This document shows positions 26,541 through 35,080 of a stretch of DNA of 64,000 bases, piece by piece. How positions within the stretch are numbered: position 1 is the first letter of the stretch; every line of letters begins with the position of its first letter. The position numbers and the translations under genes were made by a program. Source of the stretch: M3007 sp040397785 (lineage in GTDB: Bacteria; Bacteroidota; Bacteroidia; Chitinophagales; Saprospiraceae); the NCBI GenBank assembly GCA_040397785.1, contig JBBAVI010000010.1:1-64000 (forward strand). The letters are read 5' to 3'. The notes beneath the pieces were generated by a model. It searched no databases. It saw nothing but the letters and a program-made list of their open reading frames with translations, and had not been told where the DNA came from.

Positions 26541-26824
26541 ATGTGGAAAACCGCTATTATCCTAATTTGCTGGCTGGCACTATGGATGTAAATACTGGTG
26601 CCACCTTGAAAATTCACCCCAATCCTGCGCTGAATCAGATCTCCGTGGAATTGTCGGAAAATCTAATCGGCACGCCGTATTGGATCCTTGATGCATTGGG
26701 TACCACAATACTAAGCGGCAAATTGCAAGCGCCCGTCGAAATAATTCCATTGAATACCCTGACTGCTGGTTTATTTACGCTCAAGACCCTTGAATGGTCC
26801 GTAAAAATCGTAAAAATTCATTAA
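26541..26824 (+). pseudogene. Frameshifted micro-gene: signal peptide plus T9SS sorting domain
   Basis: From an ATG at 26541 the frame encodes a signal-peptide-like MWKTAIILICWLALWM and then stops at 26589-26591. In the -1 frame, and open from 26543, lies a T9SS type A sorting domain (KIHPNPALNQISVEL ... LTAGLFTLKTLEWSVKIVKIH) ending at 26824. The two halves would join with a one-base frameshift near 26575-26590. It may be a decayed remnant, a sequencing error or a programmed frameshift. Alternatively the second half starts by itself at ATG 26582 and would then lack a signal peptide. Confidence 0.5.
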
Positions 26825-26829
26825 AAACC

Positions 26830-27798
26830 ATGATGAAAGCAGCCACACGCCGACAGTATTGTTCCCCCAAAGATCTGAAAGTCGAATTAGTCCCCGTGCC
26901 GGTTTTAAAAGACCATGAAGTACGCATTCGGGTACATGCCACCACTGTCAATCGAACGGATTTGGCTGTTTTAAGCGGCAAACCTTATATTATGCGGCTT
27001 TTTACCGGGCTTTTCAAACCGAAAATGCCAACGCCAGGTACTGATTTTGCCGGCGTAATTGAAGCGGTGGGCGATAAAGTCCAAGCATTTAAACCGGGAG
27101 ACAAGGTGTGGGGTTTTAACGATGAGGGCCTGGCTTCCCAGGCAACTTACATGCGTTTTTCAGAACGTGGAAATATCGGATTAATGCCCGCAAACCTATC
27201 CTTTGAACAGGCCGCCGCAAGTTTAGAAGGTGCTCATTACGCCCGCAACTTCATCAACAAAGTGACGCTTCAGGCGGGCCAACAGGTTTTGGTAAATGGT
27301 GCTTCCGGGGCCATTGGTTCGGCACTGGTGCAGTTTTTAAAATATAATCAACTAAGCGTAACTGCCGTTTGTGGCACTGAAAACATCGCACGCATTAAAG
27401 CCCTGGGCGCCGACCGGGTGATTGACTATAAAACTTCCGACTTTACCCAGGAAACTATCCAATACGATTATGTGTTTGATGCCGTGGGCAAAAGCACTTT
27501 TTCAAAATGTAAACCTTTGTTGAAAGAGAAAGGCATTTATATCTCCTCCGAATTAGGCCCGAACGCGCAAAATCCATTTTTAGCCTTGATTACCCCTTTA
27601 TTCGGAGGTAAGAAAGTGATTTTTCCACTGCCCACTAATATCAAGGCGAGCATGGTTTTTATCAAGGATTTGATTGAAAAAGGGCAGTTTACACCACTTA
27701 TTGACCGCAGTTACACCCTGGAAGATATCGCGACCGCTTATCAATATGTTGCATTGGGGCAAAAGGTTGGAAATGTGGTGGTTAAAATAGGTGTATAA
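26830..27798 (+). CDS. MDR-family NAD(P)-dependent alcohol dehydrogenase/quinone oxidoreductase
   Basis: 322 residues from the ATG at 26830; the frame is open further upstream but would overlap the previous gene. The N-terminal GroES-like domain has TVNRTDLAVLSGKP and PGTDFAGVIEAVG; the Rossmann domain has VLVNGASGAIGSALVQ. The structural zinc cysteines and catalytic zinc ligands of classical ADHs are absent, so it belongs with zeta-crystallin/quinone oxidoreductase-like enzymes. It is closely followed by a methyltransferase gene (30 nt) and probably shares its transcript. Confidence 0.88.
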   Translation: MMKAATRRQYCSPKDLKVELVPVPVLKDHEVRIRVHATTVNRTDLAVLSGKPYIMRLFTGLFKPKMPTPGTDFAGVIEAVGDKVQAFKPGDKVWGFNDEGLASQATYMRFSERGNIGLMPANLSFEQAAASLEGAHYARNFINKVTLQAGQQVLVNGASGAIGSALVQFLKYNQLSVTAVCGTENIARIKALGADRVIDYKTSDFTQETIQYDYVFDAVGKSTFSKCKPLLKEKGIYISSELGPNAQNPFLALITPLFGGKKVIFPLPTNIKASMVFIKDLIEKGQFTPLIDRSYTLEDIATAYQYVALGQKVGNVVVKIGV

Positions 27799-27828
27799 CG
27801 ATGCCAAACGTACCCTAAACCTCGAAAA

Positions 27829-28464
27829 ATGCAAGACAAAACCCAGGCCGCAGTCGCCATTTTTAACAGACTGGCAGATGTTTATCAAAACAAGTACATG
27901 GATCAAAGCCTGCACCACGACACCTTTGATTTCTTTTGCAAGAACATCAGCCCTGAAAACCCCCAAGTGTTGGAAATTGCCTGTGGGCCAGGCAACATTA
28001 CCCAGTATTTGCTAAAAGTACGCCCGGATTTACAAATATTCGGCATTGATTTGGCGCCAAATATGGTTGAATTGGCCAAACAGAACAACCCCGGTGCCCA
28101 TTTTGAGGTCATGGACGCCAAAACCATCAGTCAATTGCCCCAAAAGTACCACGCCATTATGTGCGGATTTTGTTTGCCTTATTTAAACAAAACAGAGGCG
28201 ATGAAACTCATCCGGGACGCCGCCCACCTATTGCTGCCCGACGGCATTTGCTATCTCAGCACTATGGAAAATGATTATGACAAATCGGCCATCCAACGCG
28301 CCAGTACGGGCGATGAGATGTTTATCCATTTTCACGAGGCCGCTTATTTGGTGCCCGCATTGGAAGAAAACGGATTTAACATCCTGGATATTCAACGCAA
28401 GGTATATCCAGATGGAAATGGGGAGGAAACGATTGATTTGGTGGTTATTGCGCAGCGCAGATAA
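27829..28464 (+). CDS. Class I SAM-dependent methyltransferase
   Basis: 211 residues. Motif I VLEIACGPGNITQYLL (~47-62), an acidic post-I FGIDLAPNMVELA and motif IV-like HAIMCGFCLPYL define the Rossmann methyltransferase fold. No substrate-specific feature is seen. It lies 30 nt behind the oxidoreductase gene. Confidence 0.88.
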   Translation: MQDKTQAAVAIFNRLADVYQNKYMDQSLHHDTFDFFCKNISPENPQVLEIACGPGNITQYLLKVRPDLQIFGIDLAPNMVELAKQNNPGAHFEVMDAKTISQLPQKYHAIMCGFCLPYLNKTEAMKLIRDAAHLLLPDGICYLSTMENDYDKSAIQRASTGDEMFIHFHEAAYLVPALEENGFNILDIQRKVYPDGNGEETIDLVVIAQRR

Positions 28465-28548
28465 GTAACATCAAGATTAATTTTCAATTAATAATGGCTG
28501 TTTTTTATCAAAAGTCATTTTTTAAAAACCAAAAAGAGCCGTTTAAAT

Positions 28549-28556
28549 TACTTTTG
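28549..28556 (+). promoter_or_regulatory. -7 box (TACTTTTG) of the secreted beta-helix gene
   Basis: A TAnnTTTG match 40 nt upstream of the ATG at 28596. It lies inside the extended frame that starts at 28494 and therefore argues for the shorter start. Confidence 0.55.
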
Positions 28557-28595
28557 GGTATTGCTTCATTTTACTCAAAACCGATACCTCAACCC

Positions 28596-31580
28596 ATGAA
28601 AAAATCACCCATTTTACTACTGGTACTCTTGCTTCCTTTGTGTTTGCAAGCACAAGGAAAACGCATTTATGTAAACCCAACTGCTACAGGAGGCAACAAC
28701 GGAAGCAGCTGGCAAAACGCTTTGGTTAGTCTGAAATTAGCCCTCATTTATGCACAGCCCGGCGATACGATTTGGGCCGCAACAGGGGTGTACAAACCCA
28801 CCACCGATAATAATCGAACCAGACGTTTTGAACTAAAAAACAGGGTGAGCCTGTACGGAGGATTTGCAGGCACGGAAACCAACATAAACCAACGCGACTT
28901 GGCGCAAAATCAATCGATTCTCAGCGGCGACATTGGGGTTCCGCTGGATAGTACAGACAATGCGTTCACGATTTTATACATGAATAATCCCGATACTGGA
29001 ACGGTTGTGGATGGCATACGCTTTGAATTTGGAATTGCCAACGATCCATCGGACTCACTGGGTACTTATGCGCTCATTCCAGGCAAGTGTGGTGGTGCGG
29101 TTTTTATAGAAGCCAACAGCGGAATCGGATATCCGGATTTTGTAAATTGTACATTTTACCGAAACTATGCCTTGTATAATGGTGGGGCCGTATATGTGTA
29201 TGGCGACGAAACCGGCTCGGTGGCGCCGAGATTTATCAATTGCCAGTTTATAGAAAATACGGCAGGCTATTCGGGCGGGGCTGTAAATCGCTATGGCGGA
29301 AGTAAACTAGAGCGATACCCCGACTTAAAAAACTGCCGGTTTACCCGAAACAAAGCCTCTGCTATTTTTGGCGCTTTCTCGTGGACAGATGGCCCTGGAA
29401 CAGACTCGCTGCAAATGGAGGATTGTGTATTTGAGCAAAATGATGGTAATATATTTATCGCTTTGGGCAATCCTGCTGGATTAAGATGTAGTTTTGATCG
29501 CTTGCAAATTTTGGACGGTTCAGGAGGAATTGAAGTCTTCGCGTTCTCCACAAAATGGATCGATTACATCAAGGTGCGCAATTGTTTGTTTTCTGGAAAT
29601 TTAGGAAGTGCCATTTCAGCATCTAGCAATACGAATTTGCCGGCCGGAAAAACCAATCTATTCCTGATAGACCAATGCCAATTTGAATACAATGGCGGAT
29701 TAAGTAACATCGAAGGCATTGTTTATATCTTCGGCTTTAATTCCGTCAAAATAACCAATTGTGATTTTTTACAAAATCAAAGTTCTACTCTTTTGAGTTT
29801 TAATAGGATTGGCAATGAACTAAACATTGAAAATTGTCGGATCGCTTACAACAATACTGCTCGAATTAAAGCCCTTAGCAGTCCCAATCTGGTTATAAAA
29901 CTGCGCAATTTGTTGTTCGAACGCAATTTGTTAACCGATAATGGAACGTATTTCGATTCTGGCACCTTTCCAATCCCCTTTGATATCCAGAACTGTACGT
30001 TTGTCAGAAACCGCGTGATCACAAACAATCCATTGCAAACAAAGTCTAATACTTTAAAATTTAAAAATTGCGCATTTTGGAATAATGTAAATTACGACAG
30101 TCATATTTTCAAACAACATACCAATGGCGTCGACTTTCAAAATTGTTTTTTTGATACACTCAATGTAGCAATTTTGCCCACCAACCATCATTTATTAGGG
30201 CAAAATATCATCGGGGGCGATCCTTTGTTCATCAATCCTGTACAAAATGGCGGAAACTACCGACTCCAGGGTTGTTCTCCGCTCATCAATAGCGGATCTA
30301 CCCTAGGCTGGGAACCTGTACCGTATGATTTGGATGGAAATAACCGTATCCAGGGGCAATTGATCGATATTGGCCCCTATGAAACCCCGGCCCTGAATTT
30401 TTCTGCCGGAAACCTGATTGTCCAGCCTTGTGTCGATTCTGCCCAGGGCAATGTGCAGTTTTTCCCAGAAAATGGCTGCCCACCTTACCAATTCGCCTGG
30501 AAAAAGGGCTCGGAAAGTGGCACCGGAACCAATAATCTGGACCCAGGCGAGTATCTATTCACCATCACCGATACCCGCGGAAGCACACTGTATGATACCC
30601 TTACGGTGCCTTATCTTATTAAAGCAGCCGTAATTGCCCTGCCGGTCATCTGTACGAATGGCCAGGCAGGTTCCGTGCAAGCACAAGCAACTTTTGGGAA
30701 TCAACCCTACACTTATCTCTGGAACAACGGCCAACTTGAGAGTGCCATTTCCCTAATTGGCCCCGGTATGTACTCAGTTACCATCACCGATGCCAATGGC
30801 TGCTCCGATAGCGCCAGCGCGGTTGTTACCCTGGGTGGGACACTCCAACTGGTGCCCAATATTCAAAACCCCGAATGCACCGGATATGACAATGGCACCC
30901 TTTCGATTCGCACCGAACCGCCCAACCCCTTGGTCACGTACCAATGGAGCAATGGATCTACCAATGCCGCATTATTGGGACTTTCATCTGGGGTTTATGC
31001 CGTCACAGCCACAGGCGCATACGGTTGTACCGCGATTCTCGAAAATTTACAACTAATTGATCCTGATCCAATTAACTTTCAGTTGGGCACGCAAGCAGCC
31101 TCTGGCCCATTGAATGGCGACGGCGCAGTTTGGGTAGAAAACATTACCGGCGGCACCGCACCTTATTATTTTGAATGGGATAACGGCATTAAAAAAGACT
31201 CCCTGCAAGGCTTTTTGCCCGGCGATTACACCATCACGGTGACGGATAAAAATGGCTGTACCGCCGTTGCCGATACCATTTTGGATTTTTTTGTCGGCAC
31301 AAAAGGAACTGCCGCCCAGGAAATCAACCTGCATCTTTACCCAAATCCCGCTGTTTCCAGTGCTGTTTTAACCATTACAACGGAATATCCAGATGCGAGA
31401 ATGGCATTTTTAACGGATATGAATGGACAAAATAGCATCCAATTATTACCTAGTACGACAACCGCATCCAAAATCTCATTTGAGATTCCGGTGCTCAATT
31501 TGCCCGCCGGGATTTATATGATAAACATTCAAAGTGGGTATTTGAACCGACATTTGACCTTGTGCGTCATGCGGAAATAG
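28596..31580 (+). CDS. Secreted parallel beta-helix protein with SprB repeats and T9SS sorting domain
   Basis: 994 residues from the ATG at 28596, giving signal peptide MKKSPILLLVLLLPLCLQAQ. An open frame from 28494 is less likely because a -7 box lies within it. Residues ~20-560 are right-handed beta-helix-like (repeated FxNCxF...N rungs), opening with the YVNPTATGGNNGSSWQNAL motif and closing with a choice-of-anchor Q type end (DLDGNNRIQGQLIDIGPYE). About three SprB-like repeats follow (for example YSVTITDANGCSDSASAVV; DYTITVTDKNGCTAVAD), then a T9SS type A domain (LHLYPNPAVSSAVLTITTE). It is probably a surface adhesin or polysaccharide-interacting protein. Confidence 0.88.
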   Translation: MKKSPILLLVLLLPLCLQAQGKRIYVNPTATGGNNGSSWQNALVSLKLALIYAQPGDTIWAATGVYKPTTDNNRTRRFELKNRVSLYGGFAGTETNINQRDLAQNQSILSGDIGVPLDSTDNAFTILYMNNPDTGTVVDGIRFEFGIANDPSDSLGTYALIPGKCGGAVFIEANSGIGYPDFVNCTFYRNYALYNGGAVYVYGDETGSVAPRFINCQFIENTAGYSGGAVNRYGGSKLERYPDLKNCRFTRNKASAIFGAFSWTDGPGTDSLQMEDCVFEQNDGNIFIALGNPAGLRCSFDRLQILDGSGGIEVFAFSTKWIDYIKVRNCLFSGNLGSAISASSNTNLPAGKTNLFLIDQCQFEYNGGLSNIEGIVYIFGFNSVKITNCDFLQNQSSTLLSFNRIGNELNIENCRIAYNNTARIKALSSPNLVIKLRNLLFERNLLTDNGTYFDSGTFPIPFDIQNCTFVRNRVITNNPLQTKSNTLKFKNCAFWNNVNYDSHIFKQHTNGVDFQNCFFDTLNVAILPTNHHLLGQNIIGGDPLFINPVQNGGNYRLQGCSPLINSGSTLGWEPVPYDLDGNNRIQGQLIDIGPYETPALNFSAGNLIVQPCVDSAQGNVQFFPENGCPPYQFAWKKGSESGTGTNNLDPGEYLFTITDTRGSTLYDTLTVPYLIKAAVIALPVICTNGQAGSVQAQATFGNQPYTYLWNNGQLESAISLIGPGMYSVTITDANGCSDSASAVVTLGGTLQLVPNIQNPECTGYDNGTLSIRTEPPNPLVTYQWSNGSTNAALLGLSSGVYAVTATGAYGCTAILENLQLIDPDPINFQLGTQAASGPLNGDGAVWVENITGGTAPYYFEWDNGIKKDSLQGFLPGDYTITVTDKNGCTAVADTILDFFVGTKGTAAQEINLHLYPNPAVSSAVLTITTEYPDARMAFLTDMNGQNSIQLLPSTTTASKISFEIPVLNLPAGIYMINIQSGYLNRHLTLCVMRK

Positions 31581-31589
31581 GCGAAAAGC

Positions 31590-32954
31590 CTATAAATCCA
31601 TCCGTATCCGCCGATCCGGGGGCAAATAATTGTTCATCCGGTTCGGCAACACCTTGATCCAGCCCAAGCGATGCCCCTGGTAAACCACCAAGGTCCAGCC
31701 ATTGGGCGTTCCCGCTGGCAAATCAAACACCTCTTTTTTGAGGAAAAGCAAGGCTTGATCCCGGCTAACGTCCAACACCAGCCCGGGTTGAAGCAAGGGA
31801 CTCAAGGCAAATGGATGTGCGGGAATCAAATCTTTCCCCTTTATTTCCCCTACAAACACCCCAAACCATTTGCTTTTGATCGCTTTATCTATGCATAAAA
31901 ACGCATTTTCGAGCGTCGCAGGGAGTGCCAGTATTTCTCCGGAAGGGATTTGGAACAACTTGACCGGCCATTCCGGATTCAACCACCCATGTACGGCCGG
32001 CAAACCCGCTTTAGGTAAAGGCTTCAAACTAATAAACCCACTCGGAATGTTACGCTTGGAAATCGGCCCTACCTTTTTCCGAAAAGCCGCCAAATAAAAC
32101 CCTTCGCCCTTCACATGATGCGGATAACAATGGTAACCGCCCTGATTTTCTACCATGCCCCAGGCAGGGTCAATGTGTATAGACAGTAATTCCAAGCCAT
32201 GTTCAGCCTGCAACCAGCGGGTATTGTCTTCGTTCTCTAAATGATTGTAGGTACAAGTACTATAAATCAGCAAACCGCCCGGCGCCAAGGTTTCCACGGC
32301 CGCCGTAAGGATGCGCTGTTGCCGACCGGCACACATAAATACATTATCGGTCGACCATTCCTTGGTAGCATCTGGGTCTTTCCGAAATAAGCCTTCCCCA
32401 CTGCACGGTGCGTCTGTCACAACAATATCAAAGAATTCAGGCAAATTTTCGGCAAAAACCTCCGATTCCGCACAAGTAAAGGCAATATTTGGCACGCCCC
32501 ATTTCTCCAGGTTCTCGCGCAACACGCCCACGCGCGCGCGAATCACCTCGTTGGCCACCAACAAACTACCGGGATTGAGCAAATCGGCAATTAAGGTGCT
32601 TTTTCCGCCCGGCGCCGCACACATATCCAACACTTTCAAGGATTTGGAAAAATCGGCGTGTTGTACCAAGGCCTGGTATAAAAACATGGAGGAGGCTTCC
32701 TGCACATAATATGCCCCGGCATGCAAACGCGGGTCGAGGGTAAATTGCGGCCGTTCCGACAAATAATACCCCTGTGGATGCCAGGGAATCGGTGTTAATG
32801 TCAACGGTGCAAAGCCCGCCTGCATCAAACCGGCATCTAAACCTTTTTGAAAACGGATACTTACCGGGGGAGGCGTTTTTAAGGCAGCGGCAAAATCCGC
32901 ATATTCCGCCCCAAGCAGCGCTTTCATTTGATATACAAAAGGAGCAGGTAACAT
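31590..32954 (-). CDS. RsmF/NOL1-NOP2-Sun family RNA m5C methyltransferase
   Basis: 454 residues from the ATG at 32954; a TTG at 32975 would add seven residues. The SAM site is VLDMCAAPGGKSTLIADLL. Both catalytic cysteines of the family are present, in TDAPCSGEGLF and YSTCTYNHLENE. A C-terminal ~150-residue region (ending HRLGWIKVLPNRMNNYLPPD) fits the PUA-like/RsmF C-terminal domain. The enzyme methylates cytosine in rRNA, as RsmF does at 16S C1407 in E. coli. The stop is 9 nt from the stop of the convergent beta-helix gene. Confidence 0.92.
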   Translation of the reverse strand: MLPAPFVYQMKALLGAEYADFAAALKTPPPVSIRFQKGLDAGLMQAGFAPLTLTPIPWHPQGYYLSERPQFTLDPRLHAGAYYVQEASSMFLYQALVQHADFSKSLKVLDMCAAPGGKSTLIADLLNPGSLLVANEVIRARVGVLRENLEKWGVPNIAFTCAESEVFAENLPEFFDIVVTDAPCSGEGLFRKDPDATKEWSTDNVFMCAGRQQRILTAAVETLAPGGLLIYSTCTYNHLENEDNTRWLQAEHGLELLSIHIDPAWGMVENQGGYHCYPHHVKGEGFYLAAFRKKVGPISKRNIPSGFISLKPLPKAGLPAVHGWLNPEWPVKLFQIPSGEILALPATLENAFLCIDKAIKSKWFGVFVGEIKGKDLIPAHPFALSPLLQPGLVLDVSRDQALLFLKKEVFDLPAGTPNGWTLVVYQGHRLGWIKVLPNRMNNYLPPDRRIRMDL

Positions 32955-33096
32955 TTCGTAGTAGATGTCTTGCAACAGACTTTAGCAGGGCAAAAATCAG
33001 AACTTCCTGCAAGAACCGTAATAATGTGTCTAGTTTTACCGCAATGACTGAAAATTAACAGTCGAAACCCATTTTTTGTAACCCACTAAGCATTCC

Positions 33097-33594
33097 ATGC
33101 AAGTAAATATTGCAATTCATGCCATTGTACAGCAAGTCAATGGCCTACTGGCGCAATTTGAACCATCAGACTATCAAAAACCGCTTCCCGCCTACGATGG
33201 CAGTTCGATTGGTCAACATGTTCGACATATTCTGGAGTTTTTTCAATGCCTGGAAGCAGGCGTCAGTGCCGGTTCGGTCGATTACGCCACCCGCCAACGC
33301 AATCTTTTGTACGAAACCAATCCGCAATTAACCGCAGAAGCATTTGATCTTTTTCAGCAAAAAGTTGCTGCATTAAACCTCCAATTACCCATGCAGGTAC
33401 GCGCCGAATTCGGCCACGGCGAACGCCCTACTTATCAAAGCACTGTTGGCCGCGAACTGCTTTTTGCATACGACCACGCGATTCACCATTTGGCGATCAT
33501 TAAAATTGGACTGCGCTGTTATTTCCCGGAAATTCAATTTAAGGATGATTTGGGGGTGTCGCCTTCTACTTTAATTGCGCGCAAAAGTTCATAA
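33097..33594 (+). CDS. DinB-like four-helix protein
   Basis: 165 residues, all-alpha. The DinB-type histidines are visible in GQHVRHILEFF (H41/H44) and in LFAYDHAIHHLAIIKIGL near 125-140, so a metal-binding site is likely. DinB-superfamily proteins include thiol transferases of bacillithiol/mycothiol metabolism; the exact reaction is unknown. The 3' end overlaps the convergent phosphopantetheinyl transferase gene by 6 bp. Confidence 0.75.
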   Translation: MQVNIAIHAIVQQVNGLLAQFEPSDYQKPLPAYDGSSIGQHVRHILEFFQCLEAGVSAGSVDYATRQRNLLYETNPQLTAEAFDLFQQKVAALNLQLPMQVRAEFGHGERPTYQSTVGRELLFAYDHAIHHLAIIKIGLRCYFPEIQFKDDLGVSPSTLIARKSS

Positions 33595-34281
33595 AGCCTG
33601 GCAGATTGTCCAAATCATCGCCCGATCGGTAGGCAAGTCCATTTTTTCAAACCAAACTTGAAATGCCTGCCGATAGTCGTCTTTTTCAATCCAGCCATTG
33701 GTGGCGCCTTGTTGTCCATCCCAGGCAAAAGGCTCCAAACGCATGTGATCCCGAAAATCTAAAGCCTTGATTCCGTATGCTTTATACAAACTTTCTTTAG
33801 CTGTCCAAAAAATATGGTGCAAATCGGCATGAAACACGGCATTCTGTTTTGCCACAAAATCATGCTCTTCTGCGCGCATAAATTTGGGTGCCAGCCTGCC
33901 CATTTTTTCTACCATCACCTGAATATCACAGCCCATCGGATGCTTGTGCTCCGGCTGCGTTGGGTCTGTTCCGACCAAAAAAGCACCTACAATGCCATGC
34001 GAATGACTTAGGGAACAATTCAAATGCTGGTGGTCGGGAAAAAATGGCTTGGAAAAAGCGTCTTTGGCCAAGGGCAAACGAATACTTTCACCCGTAAATT
34101 TGTGCAACAACCAGCGTGCAGCCAGCCATTCGAGCCGTCGAATACCCTTTAACGGGGCATATTCCTGCGCTTCTTGCTCAGAAAAGGGCAAATCTTGACG
34201 AAAAAAGGCCTCTTCTTCGGTGATTTGCCAAATACCAAAGGTGGCATTAGGGTAAGGATGTCGGGAAAGCAAGATGGGCAT
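33589..34281 (-). CDS. 4'-phosphopantetheinyl transferase superfamily protein (Sfp type)
   Basis: 230 residues. The magnesium and catalytic signatures are MGCDIQVM and FWTAKESLYKAYG (acidic Asp, then Glu/Lys). Length fits Sfp-type enzymes, which load phosphopantetheine onto carrier proteins of fatty acid, polyketide or peptide synthesis. No carrier-protein gene lies next to it, so the partner is unknown. A TACCTTGC sequence ~20 nt upstream could be a degenerate -7 box. Confidence 0.88.
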   Translation of the reverse strand: MPILLSRHPYPNATFGIWQITEEEAFFRQDLPFSEQEAQEYAPLKGIRRLEWLAARWLLHKFTGESIRLPLAKDAFSKPFFPDHQHLNCSLSHSHGIVGAFLVGTDPTQPEHKHPMGCDIQVMVEKMGRLAPKFMRAEEHDFVAKQNAVFHADLHHIFWTAKESLYKAYGIKALDFRDHMRLEPFAWDGQQGATNGWIEKDDYRQAFQVWFEKMDLPTDRAMIWTICQAL

Positions 34282-34330
34282 AAGGAAAATATGGAAGCTG
34301 CAAGGTAGGGAATACAGCCTCCCAATGCCC

Positions 34331-34338
34331 TATTTTTG
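34331..34338 (+). promoter_or_regulatory. -7 box (TATTTTTG) of the DNA glycosylase gene
   Basis: A TAnnTTTG match 27 nt before the ATG at 34365; no clear TTG at -33. Confidence 0.5.
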
Positions 34339-34364
34339 CTTTCGAAATTTACTTGTAAAAATCC

Positions 34365-34973
34365 ATGCGTTTAGCGGAATCGTTCTTTTTACGCACCGAT
34401 GTGGTGCAAATTGCTCAGGATTTATTAGGCCAAACCCTCGTAACCCAACTCAAAGGCATCCGCACCAGCGCGCGCATCACGGAAGTGGAGGCCTATCAAG
34501 CGCCCGAAGACAAAGCCTCCCATGCCTATAACAACCGCCGCACGGCACGCACAGAAATCATGTTTTGGCACGGCGGCCACGCGTACGTGTACCTGTGCTA
34601 CGGCATCCACCACCTGTTTAACGTCGTAACCGGCCCGGCCGAAAGCGCCCACGCTATCCTGATTCGTGCGGCCGAACCCCTTGAAGGTGAAGAAGTTATG
34701 TGGGAGCGGCGTAACTGGGCCAACAAACCCCGCACCCAACGCAATCGTATCGCGCTCACGACCGGTCCGGGCGCCCTCGCCCGCGCGATGGGCATCCGTA
34801 CTGTTTTTACAGGCGTCAATATGTTGGAAAGCACCACGCCGGTTTGGATCGAATCCAGTCCTGATGCCGTTCCCATTTCAGCAGGCAAGCGCATCGGCAT
34901 CGATTATGCCGAAGAATGGGCCGAAAAACCCTGGCGCTTTTGGATCACCGATTCCCCTTTTGTGAAAAAATGA
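34365..34973 (+). CDS. mpg: 3-methyladenine DNA glycosylase (AAG/MPG family)
   Basis: 202 residues, the usual family size. Signatures include ARITEVEAYQAPEDKASHAY, with the catalytic Glu in TEVEAY, and AYVYLCYGIHHLFNVV. It flips out and excises alkylated or deaminated purines in base-excision repair. The 3' end overlaps the promoter region of prfC. Confidence 0.94.
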   Translation: MRLAESFFLRTDVVQIAQDLLGQTLVTQLKGIRTSARITEVEAYQAPEDKASHAYNNRRTARTEIMFWHGGHAYVYLCYGIHHLFNVVTGPAESAHAILIRAAEPLEGEEVMWERRNWANKPRTQRNRIALTTGPGALARAMGIRTVFTGVNMLESTTPVWIESSPDAVPISAGKRIGIDYAEEWAEKPWRFWITDSPFVKK

Positions 34974-34992
34974 GTCCACGGTGCTGCTTTCA

Positions 34993-35023
34993 TTGGCAGA
35001 CTGGCTTGAAGAACCTACCTTTG
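34993..35023 (+). promoter_or_regulatory. Promoter of prfC
   Basis: TTG (34993-34995), exactly 20 nt, TACCTTTG (35016-35023). It lies downstream of the in-frame ATG at ~34970 but upstream of the GTG at 35081, and so supports the GTG start. Confidence 0.75.
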
Positions 35024-35080
35024 CGCCCGCTTTCGACTGTGCAAAGTCGAAAATTATTGTCAAATACTCAACTTCCAGCA

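Noticed and set aside
26543..26824. T9SS tail as the C-terminus of the GH13 lipoprotein lost by a premature stop
   Set aside because: The GH13 protein already ends with its normal beta domain and carries a lipobox, and a separate signal-peptide-like start lies between them.
34916..35080. N-terminal extension of release factor 3
   Set aside because: It overlaps the DNA glycosylase gene and contains a canonical promoter; RF3 length fits the GTG at 35081.
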